From Celeribacter baekdonensis (lineage in GTDB: Bacteria; Pseudomonadota; Alphaproteobacteria; Rhodobacterales; Rhodobacteraceae): a DNA stretch of 64,000 nucleotides. The notes under the pieces were generated by a model that had not been told where the DNA came from, searched no databases, and was given only the letters and a program-made list of their open reading frames with translations. The stretch is taken from assembly GCF_003047105.1 (NCBI RefSeq), contig NZ_CP028475.1, positions 2,542,001-2,606,000 on the forward strand, given 5' to 3'. The translations under genes and the position numbers were made by a program. Shown piece after piece: positions 1 through 8,891 of the stretch. Positions within the stretch are counted from its first letter, which is position 1. Each line of letters begins with the position of its first letter.

Positions 1-166
1 AATCAATCGGGTTAAGCGGATCTTGGTTTTGCATTTGTACGGTCAGCATTTTGAGAAACGTATCAAAATCGGACCCGACGGCGCTTGACGTGTCATTGGC
101 ATTCGAGGATTTCGAACCTGCGGAGCTTGAGGACGTGGTCGTCGCCGGTGCAATTGTGTTGGTCAT
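1..166 (-). CDS. flgD: Flagellar hook assembly protein FlgD, N-terminal fragment
   Basis: Only the first 55 codons lie in the window and the gene continues past the left edge. The product caps the growing flagellar hook and is needed to add FlgE subunits. The translation has a Ser/Thr/Ala-rich start followed by FLKMLTVQMQNQDPLNPID, the typical N-terminal signature of FlgD. The start is the ATG read leftward from 166, preceded by AAGGAG at a normal distance. It follows fliK on the same strand after a gap of about 100 bases, the usual fliK-flgD order, so the two are probably co-transcribed. Confidence 0.93.
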   Translation of the reverse strand, partial: MTNTIAPATTTSSSSAGSKSSNANDTSSAVGSDFDTFLKMLTVQMQNQDPLNPID

Positions 167-263
167 CTGGTGCTCCTTTAGAGTCTAAGATCCATGCCGG
201 AGGTCGCATCAAGCGAAAGGCGCACGGGCTGAATTTGTGGGCTGGTAACGGGTGGAGTGGCGG

Positions 264-2294
264 TCAAACTCTCCGCAGATGTTCCACCAAAACTGTCAAA
301 TTTTTGTTGATCGCCCCCTGAGATCCTTGATCAAAACTCTGAAAAGAGAACCCACTGTTTTCATATCCAAGGTCACGGAATTCGCTCATCAGACTGTCGA
401 TATTGCGCCGCAAAAGATCAAGCGTTTCACCCCGTTCCGCCGCAATCACCACATGCATCGCACCGCTTTCGGACAACTGAAAAGAAAGCCGAACCTTGCC
501 CAATTCTTCAGGGGAGAGGGTGATTTCAACAGGACGATCCGGCAGTTGCCGTGCCGCATCAGCAAGCTGCATCGCGACCCGAGTGGGCAGATCCGCTTTT
601 GTAACCATGCTCGCCGGTGAAGTCGCTTCATTCGCACGATCAGCGACAGACAAGACATGCGCATGTTCGCCAAGCCTCTCGGAGATACCTTCGACGCCCG
701 CTTTAAGCTCTTCGGCTTCCGCGTTCGTCAAGGGCGTGATTGAAGACATCGCGAGAGGCGGAGGCGCAACAGAAGATGCGCCGGGTGTCGCTGTTATACG
801 CGTTGTAGTGTCGGCCCCGCCGTCGTCCTGATGCGTTCTTTCTGGCGCGTCTACATCCCCATGACGCCCGACGCGTGTATTGCCACTGTTTTGTTGAGTG
901 ACGATATTCGCAGCGACAGATTGGTCTATGCCCTCTGTCGCATGCAGCGTGTTTTGTTGGGCAATCGTTGACGTTGGTGTGGCGATCTTTGGCGCTTCAA
1001 TATGGCTCACACCCTCGGGTACGCCTTTCGACATCAGTGGCGTGAGTGTCGTCTTTTCTGAACCAGAAGGGGTAGCACTTCTTCCGGCTTGATCTGCCGT
1101 GCCTTTGAGAGCATCCGTGCCACCTTTTGGCCCGATCAAATCAGTCTCCAGCGCGACCTCGCCACCTTTCAACGTAAGGTTCCCGTTCGATTGGGCCTCG
1201 GATGTTTGATCAATTGTGGTGTCTGCCTGCAAAAGAACGGACGAGATCGCAAGTTTGACATGTGCATTGGCTGTGGTCTCAGGAGGGGTGCCTGGCTTTT
1301 CAACCGCTTTTGAAATCGTGGTTTGCTCTGCATTCGACACTGTATCATCTAACGCAAAATTCATGCCCAAAGGCGCTGTTTCATTACGGCTCATTGCAGC
1401 CGCACCACCCCAGGAGGACACTAGGCGTTGGATTTTAGCACTCTCAACAGTGGATTTTAGAGAATCATTTTTGTACGCAGCGACGTCAAAAGAGCGATCC
1501 TGTCCAACCATCTGTCCAGAGGAGATTGTGCCGATGTGGTTTAGTGAGGCCGTGACTTGAGGCATGCCATCTTGGCCGTCAGACTGGTTCGGATAACCCA
1601 GTCTCCCTGATCCATCTTGGGTTTTTTGATCCGCATTTAACCCATCCCCGATCTGATTTTCAGGAAAATCAGCTCCGGCCTCACCAACCGAAAGATCGGC
1701 AATTTCGTCAGTCGGTTTATGAGCAATACCGTCCTTTGCGTCCACCTCACCGTCGTTGATCAAGGGCAGGTTTTTACCCGGCTCAGCTGAAGGCCCGGAA
1801 AGTGCAATATTGGGTTGATCGCCCCCTTGTGCTACAGAGTGCATGTCAACAAATTTCACATCAAGGTTTTGAATAAGCGTGGTTTTGTTGGTTTGGATTG
1901 CATCAAATTGGCTCGCATCGGGCTCAATACTGTCGCCCGGTCCGTCATGCGCCTCACTGCTATCATCATTGGGCGTAACGCCCTCACTCGACACACCCGC
2001 CAACCCATCAAACATATCTTTGGCGGAAGTTTGCAACCTCTGGCCACTTCCAGCAGCGATCGCCACACCCGGCATAATCGCGTCATCGCCACCTTTCTTT
2101 ACCTCGGGTTTTAGTATCTGGCTTTGCTCTCCGAAAACCGCGGCAAAGGTGCTTTCAGGATGTTCGGACAAGACCTCGTCCGGCACAGCCGTGTTTTTGG
2201 AACGGTCTTGACCGTCAGTGCGCGCAATCGCTGCGAAGTCTAAAGTCTGTAATTGCATTTCTTGCATCCGGGATTTCTTTCGCCGTGATGTCAC
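264..2294 (-). CDS. fliK: Flagellar hook-length control protein FliK
   Basis: A protein of 676 residues if the GTG at 2294 is used. FliK is exported by the flagellar type III system, measures hook length and switches export from hook to filament proteins. The first ~570 residues are low-complexity and rich in Ala, Thr, Asp and Gln, as usual for the ruler part. The conserved C-terminal domain starts near residue 584 (LPDRPVEITLSPEELGKVRL) and contains the VEITLxPExLGxV signature. GTG 2294 has GGAGG only three bases upstream; ATG at 2267 or 2258 (MQEMQLQTLDF) are alternatives with weaker ribosome sites. It is divergent from the flgJ-type gene at 2376 and upstream of flgD. Confidence 0.88.
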   Translation of the reverse strand: MTSRRKKSRMQEMQLQTLDFAAIARTDGQDRSKNTAVPDEVLSEHPESTFAAVFGEQSQILKPEVKKGGDDAIMPGVAIAAGSGQRLQTSAKDMFDGLAGVSSEGVTPNDDSSEAHDGPGDSIEPDASQFDAIQTNKTTLIQNLDVKFVDMHSVAQGGDQPNIALSGPSAEPGKNLPLINDGEVDAKDGIAHKPTDEIADLSVGEAGADFPENQIGDGLNADQKTQDGSGRLGYPNQSDGQDGMPQVTASLNHIGTISSGQMVGQDRSFDVAAYKNDSLKSTVESAKIQRLVSSWGGAAAMSRNETAPLGMNFALDDTVSNAEQTTISKAVEKPGTPPETTANAHVKLAISSVLLQADTTIDQTSEAQSNGNLTLKGGEVALETDLIGPKGGTDALKGTADQAGRSATPSGSEKTTLTPLMSKGVPEGVSHIEAPKIATPTSTIAQQNTLHATEGIDQSVAANIVTQQNSGNTRVGRHGDVDAPERTHQDDGGADTTTRITATPGASSVAPPPLAMSSITPLTNAEAEELKAGVEGISERLGEHAHVLSVADRANEATSPASMVTKADLPTRVAMQLADAARQLPDRPVEITLSPEELGKVRLSFQLSESGAMHVVIAAERGETLDLLRRNIDSLMSEFRDLGYENSGFSFQSFDQGSQGAINKNLTVLVEHLRRV

Positions 2295-2308
2295 TATCCT
2301 CCGTGAGT

Positions 2309-2326
2309 GGTTACCGCTTCTTTACC
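2309..2326. promoter_or_regulatory. Possible CtrA-like site between fliK and the flgJ-type gene
   Basis: The divergent intergenic region contains TTACCGCTTCTTTACC, two TTAC half sites separated by seven bases. CtrA of alphaproteobacteria binds TTAA-N7-TTAA, and flagellar genes are common CtrA targets in this order. Each half site has one mismatch, so this is only a candidate. Confidence 0.25.
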
Positions 2327-2375
2327 GAATGGGGGGTATGAGTCGAAAAATACTTCGAATTGGAGTGACCCGACC

Positions 2376-2666
2376 ATGACCCTCAACGCAATCAATGCGA
2401 TTCAACACAGTCAGACTCTAAAGACGCCACAAGATGAAAAGTTACAGAATGCCGCGAACAAGCTTGAGGCAACATTTCTCTCCGAAATGTTGAAAAGTGC
2501 TGGATTCGGCGAAACGCCAGACACATTTGGCGGGGGAACGGGCGAAGATCAGTTTTCGTCCTTTTTGGTTCAGGCTCAGGCAGAAAAGATTGTCGAAGCT
2601 GGCGGAATCGGCCTCGCAGAACACATATTTGACGCTTTAAAGGAGAGTATAAATGGCACTTCTTGA
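2376..2666 (+). CDS. flgJ: Rod-binding protein, FlgJ N-terminal-like
   Basis: A 96-residue protein resembling the rod-binding domain of FlgJ, which helps assemble the flagellar rod in the periplasm. The stretch KLEATFLSEMLKSAG followed by a Gly-rich GGGTGEDQFSSFLVQAQAEKI is characteristic. It lacks the muramidase half found in enterobacterial FlgJ, which is normal for alphaproteobacteria. The ATG at 2376 is chosen because it begins the conserved MTLNAINAIQ segment and has a GGAG upstream. Its 3' end overlaps the next gene by 14 bases, implying translational coupling. Confidence 0.8.
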   Translation: MTLNAINAIQHSQTLKTPQDEKLQNAANKLEATFLSEMLKSAGFGETPDTFGGGTGEDQFSSFLVQAQAEKIVEAGGIGLAEHIFDALKESINGTS

Positions 2667-3006
2667 TGCTTTTCGACCAGCTGCGGCGCTGTCTGATCTT
2701 TTAGATAAAGAAAAATCCGCAATTCTCAAAAGCGACTTTTCAACGCTCGAGAAACTCTCAAAAACCAAAGAATCGCTTCTTATCATGGTGGCCAAAACCC
2801 AGCTGTCCCCAACTGATTTAAAGGCGTTGAAACAACGCTCTGAGGACAACAGCCGTCTTCTTATGGCGTCGGCAAAGGGGATCAAATCTGCGCGGGAAAA
2901 ATTGCTTTCGTTACGCAATACATCACGGAGCTTCACGGCCTATGGACCTGCGGGGAAAACCACTCCGATTGGCAATAAGTCGTTAACCATGAAGAAAAAA
3001 GCATAA
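2653..3006 (+). CDS. FlgN-like flagellar export chaperone
   Basis: A 117-residue, mostly helical protein without signal peptide. Heptad-like helices cover residues 10-90 (LLDKEKSAILKSDFSTLEKL, then KAREKLLSLRN) and a basic tail follows. Size, helicity and its place between the rod-binding protein and flagellin fit the FlgN family, which holds hook-associated proteins FlgK/FlgL before export. Assignment rests on pattern and context because FlgN sequences are poorly conserved. It overlaps the upstream gene by 14 bases. Confidence 0.6.
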   Translation: MALLDAFRPAAALSDLLDKEKSAILKSDFSTLEKLSKTKESLLIMVAKTQLSPTDLKALKQRSEDNSRLLMASAKGIKSAREKLLSLRNTSRSFTAYGPAGKTTPIGNKSLTMKKKA

Positions 3007-3055
3007 GCGTTTGCCCGATTTTTGCCTCAAATTCGAAGCATCAATTGGGAACAGC

Positions 3056-3070
3056 TTAGGGAACTCTTAG
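3056..3070 (+). promoter_or_regulatory. Possible CtrA-like half sites upstream of flagellin
   Basis: TTAG and TTAG are separated by exactly seven bases, about 165 bases before the flagellin start. The arrangement resembles the CtrA motif TTAA-N7-TTAA with one mismatch per half. A TATAAT-like CATAGAT follows about 18 bases downstream. This is suggestive only. Confidence 0.25.
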
Positions 3071-3100
3071 CCTTTAAGCTTCATAGATCAGAGTGCATCC

Positions 3101-3180
3101 CGAGGGGGTGGCACGGTAGACCGGAAGCGGTCACCCGTAATCAGTCAGAATGACGATCCTGAACCTGCCCGTGGGGGTGG
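3101..3180 (+). promoter_or_regulatory. Structured 5' leader of flagellin mRNA
   Basis: The leader contains a stem-loop at 3113-3138: ACGG pairs with CCGT, and inside it GACCG pairs with CGGTC around a GAAG loop. It is flanked by two near-identical G-rich boxes, CGAGGGGGTGG at 3101-3111 and CGTGGGGGTGG at 3170-3180. In Caulobacter, FlbT binds the flagellin leader and controls mRNA stability, and a flbT gene lies 2 kb downstream here. That this hairpin is the FlbT target is inference. Confidence 0.4.
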
Positions 3181-3234
3181 ATCTCGAAACTCATGCGGCG
3201 CAAAATGCGTCCCAAGATCAAAGGAAATTATGCT

Positions 3235-4749
3235 ATGTCCAGCATTCTGACCAACAATGGCGCAATGGTTGCGCTTCAAACGTTGAACTCTATCAACTCT
3301 AATCTTTCCAAGACTCAGAGCATGATCTCGACCGGTAAAGATGTTGCATCCGCCAAGGACAACTCTTCGGTCTGGGCCATCTCGAAAGTCATGGAATCGG
3401 ATGTTGCCGGTTTCAGTGCAATCTCCGACAGCCTTGCTCTCGGCGAATCAACTCTGTCTGTTGCCTCCACAGCAGCTGAAACAGTCACCGACCTTTTGAC
3501 CAACATCAAAGAAAAAGTCGTTGCGTCCCAAGAAGAAAACGTCGACCGCGCAAAAATCCAAACTGACATTGACGCTCTGGTTGGTCAGGTGAAATCGGTT
3601 GTCGGCGCAGCCCAGTTCAATGGTCTGAGCCTTGTTGAGGGCACCGATGATGTTAAAATCTTGTCCTCTTTGGATCGCGCCTCTGACGGCACTGTGACCG
3701 CCTCTGATATCACCGTAAACCGCATGGATCTCTCCACAAGTGCGGGGACCTATGGCTCCGGTACTTCGCTGGCCTCCAACGCCACCGCATCTGCCGCTGC
3801 AGTGTCCAATACCGCAAATACTGCCATTGTGACCGTCGGCAACACCTGGGCTGCGAATGATGTGGCAACGCTGAGTGTTGCGGGTGTTGAGGTGAGCTTT
3901 ACAGCCACCGGCACGGCTGTTGCAGATGTTGGCGATGGCCTCGCGGGCCTTATCAACGGCCTTGGTATCGAAGGCGTTACAGCCACCGGTAATGGCGATG
4001 GCACTCTGACGATCAGTTCCGCCAAAGCGTTTGAAGGCGTGTCTGTAGGTGTGGGCGAAACGACTGCGGGCGATGGTGATGTCTTGATCACGACTCTCAA
4101 TGGTACGGGCTCGCTAACGGCAACGTCAGGTGACATCGACGAACGTGCCGAGAGCATTGCTCTTTCGACCTCCGCTGCCGTAAAAGAGGGCGATGGCTAC
4201 AAAGTTACCGTTGGCGGAAGTTCTTACAATTATATCGCTGGCAAAGGCGAATCGATGGAAGACGTCGCCAAAGGCCTGAAAACCGCAATTGACTCGGCCG
4301 GCCTCACTGACATCAGCACCACCGTTGCCAAAGATGAAACCACTGGACAGTGGTCTCTTAAGGTCGACAACGATGGCTCTTCTCTTGCTTTCTCCGTCAC
4401 GGGCAACGAAGGCGGTAAAGCCTCTGGTGGCCTGTTTGGCCTCGATAGCATTGATGTAACCACCAATTCAGGCGCTGATTCGGCTCTCGGCAATATCGAG
4501 ACTCTTATCAACAACTCGATTGATGCCGCTGCAGCCTTTGGTTCAGCCCAAGGTCGTATCGAAACCCAATCGAGCTTTATCTCAAACCTGACCGATGCTC
4601 TGACGTCCGGTATTGGCTCCATGGTTGATGCTGACATGGAAGAAGCGTCCGCCAAACTCCAGGCACTTCAGGTGCAACAGCAGTTGGGCGTGCAGTCCCT
4701 GTCGATCGCAAACCAAGCGCCACAATCGATCCTATCGCTCTTCGGTTAA
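3235..4749 (+). CDS. fliC: Flagellin
   Basis: A 504-residue filament subunit. The N-terminal D0/D1 helices (MSSILTNNGAMVALQTLN, then SKTQSMISTGKDVASAKDNSS) and the C-terminal D0 helix (LQVQQQLGVQSLSIANQAPQ) are clear. The middle is a long variable insert of beta-rich, Gly/Thr-rich sequence with two similar modules near residues 195-282 and 307-393. An in-frame ATG exists 42 bases upstream, but the ATG at 3235 has AAAGGA nearby and begins at the family's usual residue. A strong hairpin terminator follows, and flaF and flbT lie directly downstream. Confidence 0.95.
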   Translation: MSSILTNNGAMVALQTLNSINSNLSKTQSMISTGKDVASAKDNSSVWAISKVMESDVAGFSAISDSLALGESTLSVASTAAETVTDLLTNIKEKVVASQEENVDRAKIQTDIDALVGQVKSVVGAAQFNGLSLVEGTDDVKILSSLDRASDGTVTASDITVNRMDLSTSAGTYGSGTSLASNATASAAAVSNTANTAIVTVGNTWAANDVATLSVAGVEVSFTATGTAVADVGDGLAGLINGLGIEGVTATGNGDGTLTISSAKAFEGVSVGVGETTAGDGDVLITTLNGTGSLTATSGDIDERAESIALSTSAAVKEGDGYKVTVGGSSYNYIAGKGESMEDVAKGLKTAIDSAGLTDISTTVAKDETTGQWSLKVDNDGSSLAFSVTGNEGGKASGGLFGLDSIDVTTNSGADSALGNIETLINNSIDAAAAFGSAQGRIETQSSFISNLTDALTSGIGSMVDADMEEASAKLQALQVQQQLGVQSLSIANQAPQSILSLFG

Positions 4750-4759
4750 GAGTAATTTT

Positions 4760-4787
4760 CCGGGCGCCAGATCGGCGCCCGGCTTTC
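4760..4787 (+). terminator. Rho-independent terminator after flagellin
   Basis: A perfect 9-bp stem (CCGGGCGCC and GGCGCCCGG) with an AGATC loop and a short CTTTC tail begins 10 bases after the flagellin stop. The tail is weak, so some read-through into flaF-flbT is likely. Confidence 0.75.
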
Positions 4788-4838
4788 ACCGCGGTAAAAC
4801 CCGCGCTGTAGAATTCATTGTCACCGGAAGGATACGAC

Positions 4839-5210
4839 GTGAACGCTCTCCAAATGGCCCGAACGGCCTATTCCAATACCACCGCCCCAATTCGTACTCC
4901 TCGCGGCACCGAATACGAGGCTTTCGCACGCATTACACATCGTCTGCGCCAAGCCTCGGCAGATAAGAAAATATCTTATCCTGATTATGTGAAAGCTCTT
5001 TATGATAATCGCCGCCTCTGGACGCTCCTCGCCTCCAGTGTCGCTGATAAAGACAATCAACTCCCAAAGGAGCTGAGAGCAAAGATCTTCTATCTGGCTC
5101 AATTCACCGCTCAACATACATCGGCGATTCTCTCAAAAAAAGCCAATGAGTCAGCGCTCATTGATATCAACACAGCCATTATGCGCGGCTTGCATCGGGA
5201 GGGTCAGTAA
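4839..5210 (+). CDS. flaF: Flagellar biosynthesis regulator FlaF
   Basis: A 123-residue cytoplasmic protein. In alphaproteobacteria FlaF is required for flagellin synthesis and works opposite FlbT. The N-terminus MNALQMARTAYSN and the conserved core around YDNRRLWTLLASSVADKDNQLP are the family signature. The start is GTG at 4839, chosen because GGAAGGA lies 7-8 bases upstream and because upstream in-frame codons are not conserved. Its TAA is followed immediately by the flbT ATG. Confidence 0.93.
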   Translation: MNALQMARTAYSNTTAPIRTPRGTEYEAFARITHRLRQASADKKISYPDYVKALYDNRRLWTLLASSVADKDNQLPKELRAKIFYLAQFTAQHTSAILSKKANESALIDINTAIMRGLHREGQ

Positions 5211-5618
5211 ATGAGTGGCCTCGTACTAAAGCTCGGCCCAAAAGAGCGGGTTCTGATCAACGGCGCCGTGATTGAAAATGGAGATCGGCGGTCTCGGCTT
5301 TCAATCGTCACGCCAAATGCCAACATTCTCAGACTACGGGATGCCATACATCCCGAAGAAGTAAACACGCCGGTACGCCGAGTATGCTATATTGCGCAAC
5401 TCGTCCTCTCCGGAGATGCCGAGCCGAAAGAGGCGGGCATTCAGCTCATGCGTGGGATTGAGCAACTCAGTCAGGTTCTAACAGACCCCGACAGCCGTAA
5501 AATTTTAAATGCCGCCACATCTGAAGTTCAAAGCGAGCAGTATTACCAAGCACTTAAGTCGCTGCGTGCGCTCATTCCAAGAGAAGAACGGCTCTTGTCT
5601 GCCGCTAAATACCAATGA
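5211..5618 (+). CDS. flbT: Flagellin mRNA regulator FlbT
   Basis: A 135-residue post-transcriptional regulator of flagellin. The N-terminal LVLKLGPKERVLINGAVIENG, followed by RLSIVTPNANILRLRDAI, matches FlbT. In Caulobacter the protein binds the 5' untranslated region of flagellin mRNA and promotes its decay when the hook is unfinished. Start ATG directly abuts the flaF stop, and the stop overlaps the next start (ATGA), so flaF, flbT and the DUF1217 gene form one operon. Confidence 0.95.
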   Translation: MSGLVLKLGPKERVLINGAVIENGDRRSRLSIVTPNANILRLRDAIHPEEVNTPVRRVCYIAQLVLSGDAEPKEAGIQLMRGIEQLSQVLTDPDSRKILNAATSEVQSEQYYQALKSLRALIPREERLLSAAKYQ

Positions 5619-6412
5619 GCTATCAGCCTGTTGTTCCATTTGGTGGCTACGCTGGGTGGGTTGTCCTTCAACGCACAAAGGACAACCAGCAGGAGGCATT
5701 CAATGCCTCGTCTGAAATCAAGCGTGACATAGATTACTTCCGCGAGAATATCGCGGAGGTAAAGTCCGCCGAAGATCTGGTGTCCAATTTTCGCCTTCTC
5801 AAAGTTGCTCTGGGAGCGTTTGGGTTGGATGATGACATCAACAACAAATACTTTATCGAACGTGTTTTAGACGAGGGTACACTCGATTCAGATTCGCTCT
5901 CAAATAAGCTATCCGACAAACGCTATCTCAAGTTCTCAGAAGCATTTGGATTTGGAAACTTTGATATTCCAAACACTGTGCTCAGTGATTTTCCGGATAA
6001 GATCATTTCATCCTATCAAGATAAGCAATTTGAAATTGCCGTCGGTGAACAAAACGATGACATGCGGCTTGCTCTGAATATTGAGACAGAGCTGACAGAA
6101 ATCGCCAACAAAGATACAACGGGAAACGGTCGTTGGTATTCAGTCATGGGAAATGAAGCGGTGAGATCGGTTATGCAAACGGCTCTTGGGCTTCCAAGTT
6201 CTGTCAGCACCTTGGATTTGGACCAGCAGTTGAGTATTTTTAAAGACAAGGCCAAACAATATTTTGGAAACTCTGAAGTCGCGCAATTTTCTGACCCCGA
6301 AAAGCGCGAAGACCTCGTAAAGCTATTTCTCATACGCTCCGAGATCAATGCAGGGTCAACAGGCACCTCAGCAGCATCTAATGCGCTTGCACTTTTGACC
6401 GGATCTTTTTGA
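5615..6412 (+). CDS. DUF1217 flagellar-region protein
   Basis: A 265-residue protein of the DUF1217 family, found in flagellar loci of alphaproteobacteria; its exact role is unknown. Visible features are GYAGWVVLQRTKDNQ near the start, a helical middle containing LKVALGAFGLDDDINNKYFI, and a C-terminal LFLIRSEINAG. No signal peptide or membrane segment is seen. It is translationally coupled to flbT by a 4-base overlap and ends the operon. No clear terminator follows. Confidence 0.85.
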   Translation: MSYQPVVPFGGYAGWVVLQRTKDNQQEAFNASSEIKRDIDYFRENIAEVKSAEDLVSNFRLLKVALGAFGLDDDINNKYFIERVLDEGTLDSDSLSNKLSDKRYLKFSEAFGFGNFDIPNTVLSDFPDKIISSYQDKQFEIAVGEQNDDMRLALNIETELTEIANKDTTGNGRWYSVMGNEAVRSVMQTALGLPSSVSTLDLDQQLSIFKDKAKQYFGNSEVAQFSDPEKREDLVKLFLIRSEINAGSTGTSAASNALALLTGSF

Positions 6413-6659
6413 TTGAAGCGTTTTATTGAAACAACAAAAATGGTGAAATTTATATCAGGGGATGAAGCAATTTCCCTGCGGCCCAGTGGATTTGGATCTG
6501 CATAAAGATTTTGAACAGCTCTCGCGCTCAAACCGAAGTCATTCACAAATGACATCGCTGAAAACACCAAAGGCCATGCTTAAATCGAGCATTTCACCCT
6601 TCAAGCACGGCCCCTGTGATGTTTCGAGCCCTGCAATGAGGGCTTCAAAATTTGCCTGG
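6413..6659. other. Intergenic region between DUF1217 gene and DEAD-box helicase
   Basis: About 250 bases between convergent genes. The only structure seen is a 6-bp stem, AGCCCT and AGGGCT, around a six-base loop (6627-6644). It has no T-run on either side, so it is at best a weak terminator. No coding signal was found. Confidence 0.4.
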
Positions 6660-8708
6660 TTAACTTTTCTGCCGTTTCGGAGTGGCAAATCCGCCGCCCT
6701 GTGCAGCTTTCCCCTTGCTGGGTTTCGCGCCACCCGCTTTAGGCTTAGCTCCCGGCTTGCCAGTCTTTGCGGCATATTTGGCAGCGGGTTTGCCACCATA
6801 GGTTTTCCCCGGTGTATCCCCCGCTCCCTTAGCCCGCTTGGGGGCTGCGCTCGGTTTTCCGGCCGGTTTCGGAGCGCGCTCCGTGCGGGGTTTGGCCGCT
6901 TGATGCGCTTCATCCAATTCGCGGCGTGTCTTCGGAATGCCAGCATTCTTGTGACGCGGCTTTTTGAACTCCCGAGGCGCATCGGAACCATAGGCGCTCT
7001 CTTTACGTGGAGCGTCAAAATCCTTGCGGGGGCCTTTGTCGTAGTCACGACGCGGGGCAGTGTCCACATCCCGACGAGGCGGCTTCGCATCCGAACGCGA
7101 GCCGGAGTTGCTGCGCGGCGCGGTAGCGGAAAATGTCGGCGGACCAGCAAGTTGGCGGGCAATGACGCCTTCTTCAAGTTCACCGCTCCCACCCAGAGAC
7201 GACAAAAATCCAGAAAGGCTGGCTTGCTTGATCTCAACAAAGCTTTCAGATTGCTGAATGCGGATCGCGCCAATGTCGTCTTTCGTCAGGTTGCCTGAGC
7301 GACACAACAGCGGCAAAAGCCAGCGCGGCTCAGCCCGATCATCGCGCCCAACCGAAACGGAAAACCAGACACTCGGACCAAACGGCTTGCGTTCGCGCGG
7401 ATCAGGGCGCGCATCCGGTGGCGTCAAGTCCTCAGGCGCGGATTGACGCGCGCGGAACAGACGCAAATAGGCGGCGGCGATCTGCTCTGGCGAATGCAAC
7501 TCCAAGAGCTTGGCGGCAAAGGCGCTGTGCTCCTCGGTCATTTCCTCAGACCAAACCGGATCGGCCAAAAGCCGTTCCTCGTCGCGCTGGTTGATGTCAT
7601 CGGCGGACGGTGGGGTGGTCCATTCGGCCTGAATTTTTGCAAATTTCAAAAGCTGTTCGGCTTTGCGGATCGAACGCGGCGGAATGATCAGCGCAGAAAT
7701 ACCCTTGCGCCCGGCGCGACCTGTCCGGCCAGAGCGGTGCAAAAGCCCCTCGGCGTTGGTCGGCAAATCGGCATGGATCACCAAATCCAGACCCGGCAAG
7801 TCGATCCCACGCGCCGCAACATCGGTGGCAACACAAACTTTCGCCCGCCCGTCCCGCATTGCTTGCAACGCATGGGTCCGCTCATTCTGGCTCAATTCGC
7901 CAGATAGGGTCACAACAGAAAAACCACGATTGGCAAGCCGCGCGGTCAGGTGATTGACGGCAACGCGGGTGTTGGCGAACACAATTGCGTTTTGCGCATC
8001 GTGAAAACGCAGAAGGTTAAAAATCGCGTTTTCCGAGTCGCTTTGAGCCACACGCAAGGCTTGGTAGCTGATGTCGGCGTGTTGGGTCGTGTTCGACTGG
8101 GTGCTGACGCGCACGGCATCGCGTTGAAATTGCTTCGCCAATTTGGCGATCATCGGCGGCACTGTGGCCGAGAACAACAAGGTACGGCGGTCTGCGGGTG
8201 CTTCGCCCAGCATGAATTCAAGGTCTTCGCGGAAGCCAAGATCAAGCATTTCATCGGCTTCGTCCAAGACGATGGCGCGCAGGCCCGTCATATCCAAAGA
8301 CCCGCGTTGAATGTGATCGCGCAAACGACCCGGCGTGCCGACAACGATATGGGCACCACGTTCCAATTTGCGGCGTTCGTCGCGCATGTCCATGCCACCC
8401 ACACAAGACGCCATCCGCGCCCCGGCTTTGGCATAGAGCCATTCAAGTTCGCGCATGACCTGAAAGGCCAATTCGCGGGTCGGGGCCACAACCAATGCAA
8501 GCGGGGATGAGGCAGGTTCAAGGCGGTCACTGTCGCCCATCAGAGTGTGCGCAATCGCAAGGCCGAAGCCCACGGTTTTGCCCGAACCGGTCTGTGCAGA
8601 CACCAAAAGGTCGGCGTCTTGAAGTTCGGGGGCGTTCACAGCCTCCTGGACCGCAGTCAGCGTGTCATAGCCGCGTTCCGCGAGTGCATCGGAAAGTGTT
8701 TTAATCAT
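6660..8708 (-). CDS. DEAD-box ATP-dependent RNA helicase (DeaD/CsdA type)
   Basis: About 682 residues. It unwinds RNA duplexes during ribosome assembly or mRNA turnover. Motifs in order: AQTGSGKT (I), PTRELA (Ia), GTPGRL, LDEADEML (II), SAT (III), RGIDLPGL (V) and HRSGRTGRAGRKG (VI). A DbpA-like RNA-binding domain lies at roughly residues 470-540 (SVWFSVSVGR to ESFVEIKQA). A very basic Lys/Arg/Pro/Gly tail of about 140 residues follows, as in cold-shock helicases. The ATG at 8708 begins the conserved MIKTLSDALAERGYDTLT; an in-frame ATG at 8747 has the better ribosome site (AGGA) and may be the true start. Confidence 0.93.
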   Translation of the reverse strand: MIKTLSDALAERGYDTLTAVQEAVNAPELQDADLLVSAQTGSGKTVGFGLAIAHTLMGDSDRLEPASSPLALVVAPTRELAFQVMRELEWLYAKAGARMASCVGGMDMRDERRKLERGAHIVVGTPGRLRDHIQRGSLDMTGLRAIVLDEADEMLDLGFREDLEFMLGEAPADRRTLLFSATVPPMIAKLAKQFQRDAVRVSTQSNTTQHADISYQALRVAQSDSENAIFNLLRFHDAQNAIVFANTRVAVNHLTARLANRGFSVVTLSGELSQNERTHALQAMRDGRAKVCVATDVAARGIDLPGLDLVIHADLPTNAEGLLHRSGRTGRAGRKGISALIIPPRSIRKAEQLLKFAKIQAEWTTPPSADDINQRDEERLLADPVWSEEMTEEHSAFAAKLLELHSPEQIAAAYLRLFRARQSAPEDLTPPDARPDPRERKPFGPSVWFSVSVGRDDRAEPRWLLPLLCRSGNLTKDDIGAIRIQQSESFVEIKQASLSGFLSSLGGSGELEEGVIARQLAGPPTFSATAPRSNSGSRSDAKPPRRDVDTAPRRDYDKGPRKDFDAPRKESAYGSDAPREFKKPRHKNAGIPKTRRELDEAHQAAKPRTERAPKPAGKPSAAPKRAKGAGDTPGKTYGGKPAAKYAAKTGKPGAKPKAGGAKPSKGKAAQGGGFATPKRQKS

Positions 8709-8891
8709 GTAATAAGGTCTATCCGTGAGGGGGTCATCGCGGCACATGCCGCCATCCTGCGTCTTTGACTACAGAAGTCGGCACCATTACCGACAGTTTC
8801 GCCGGATGTATACAGCCATTCCGGCGAAAAATCTCTAAAATAAGGGGAACGGCTGTGTTCAAGGCCTGTGCGACCCTTATAGCTCGGCATA

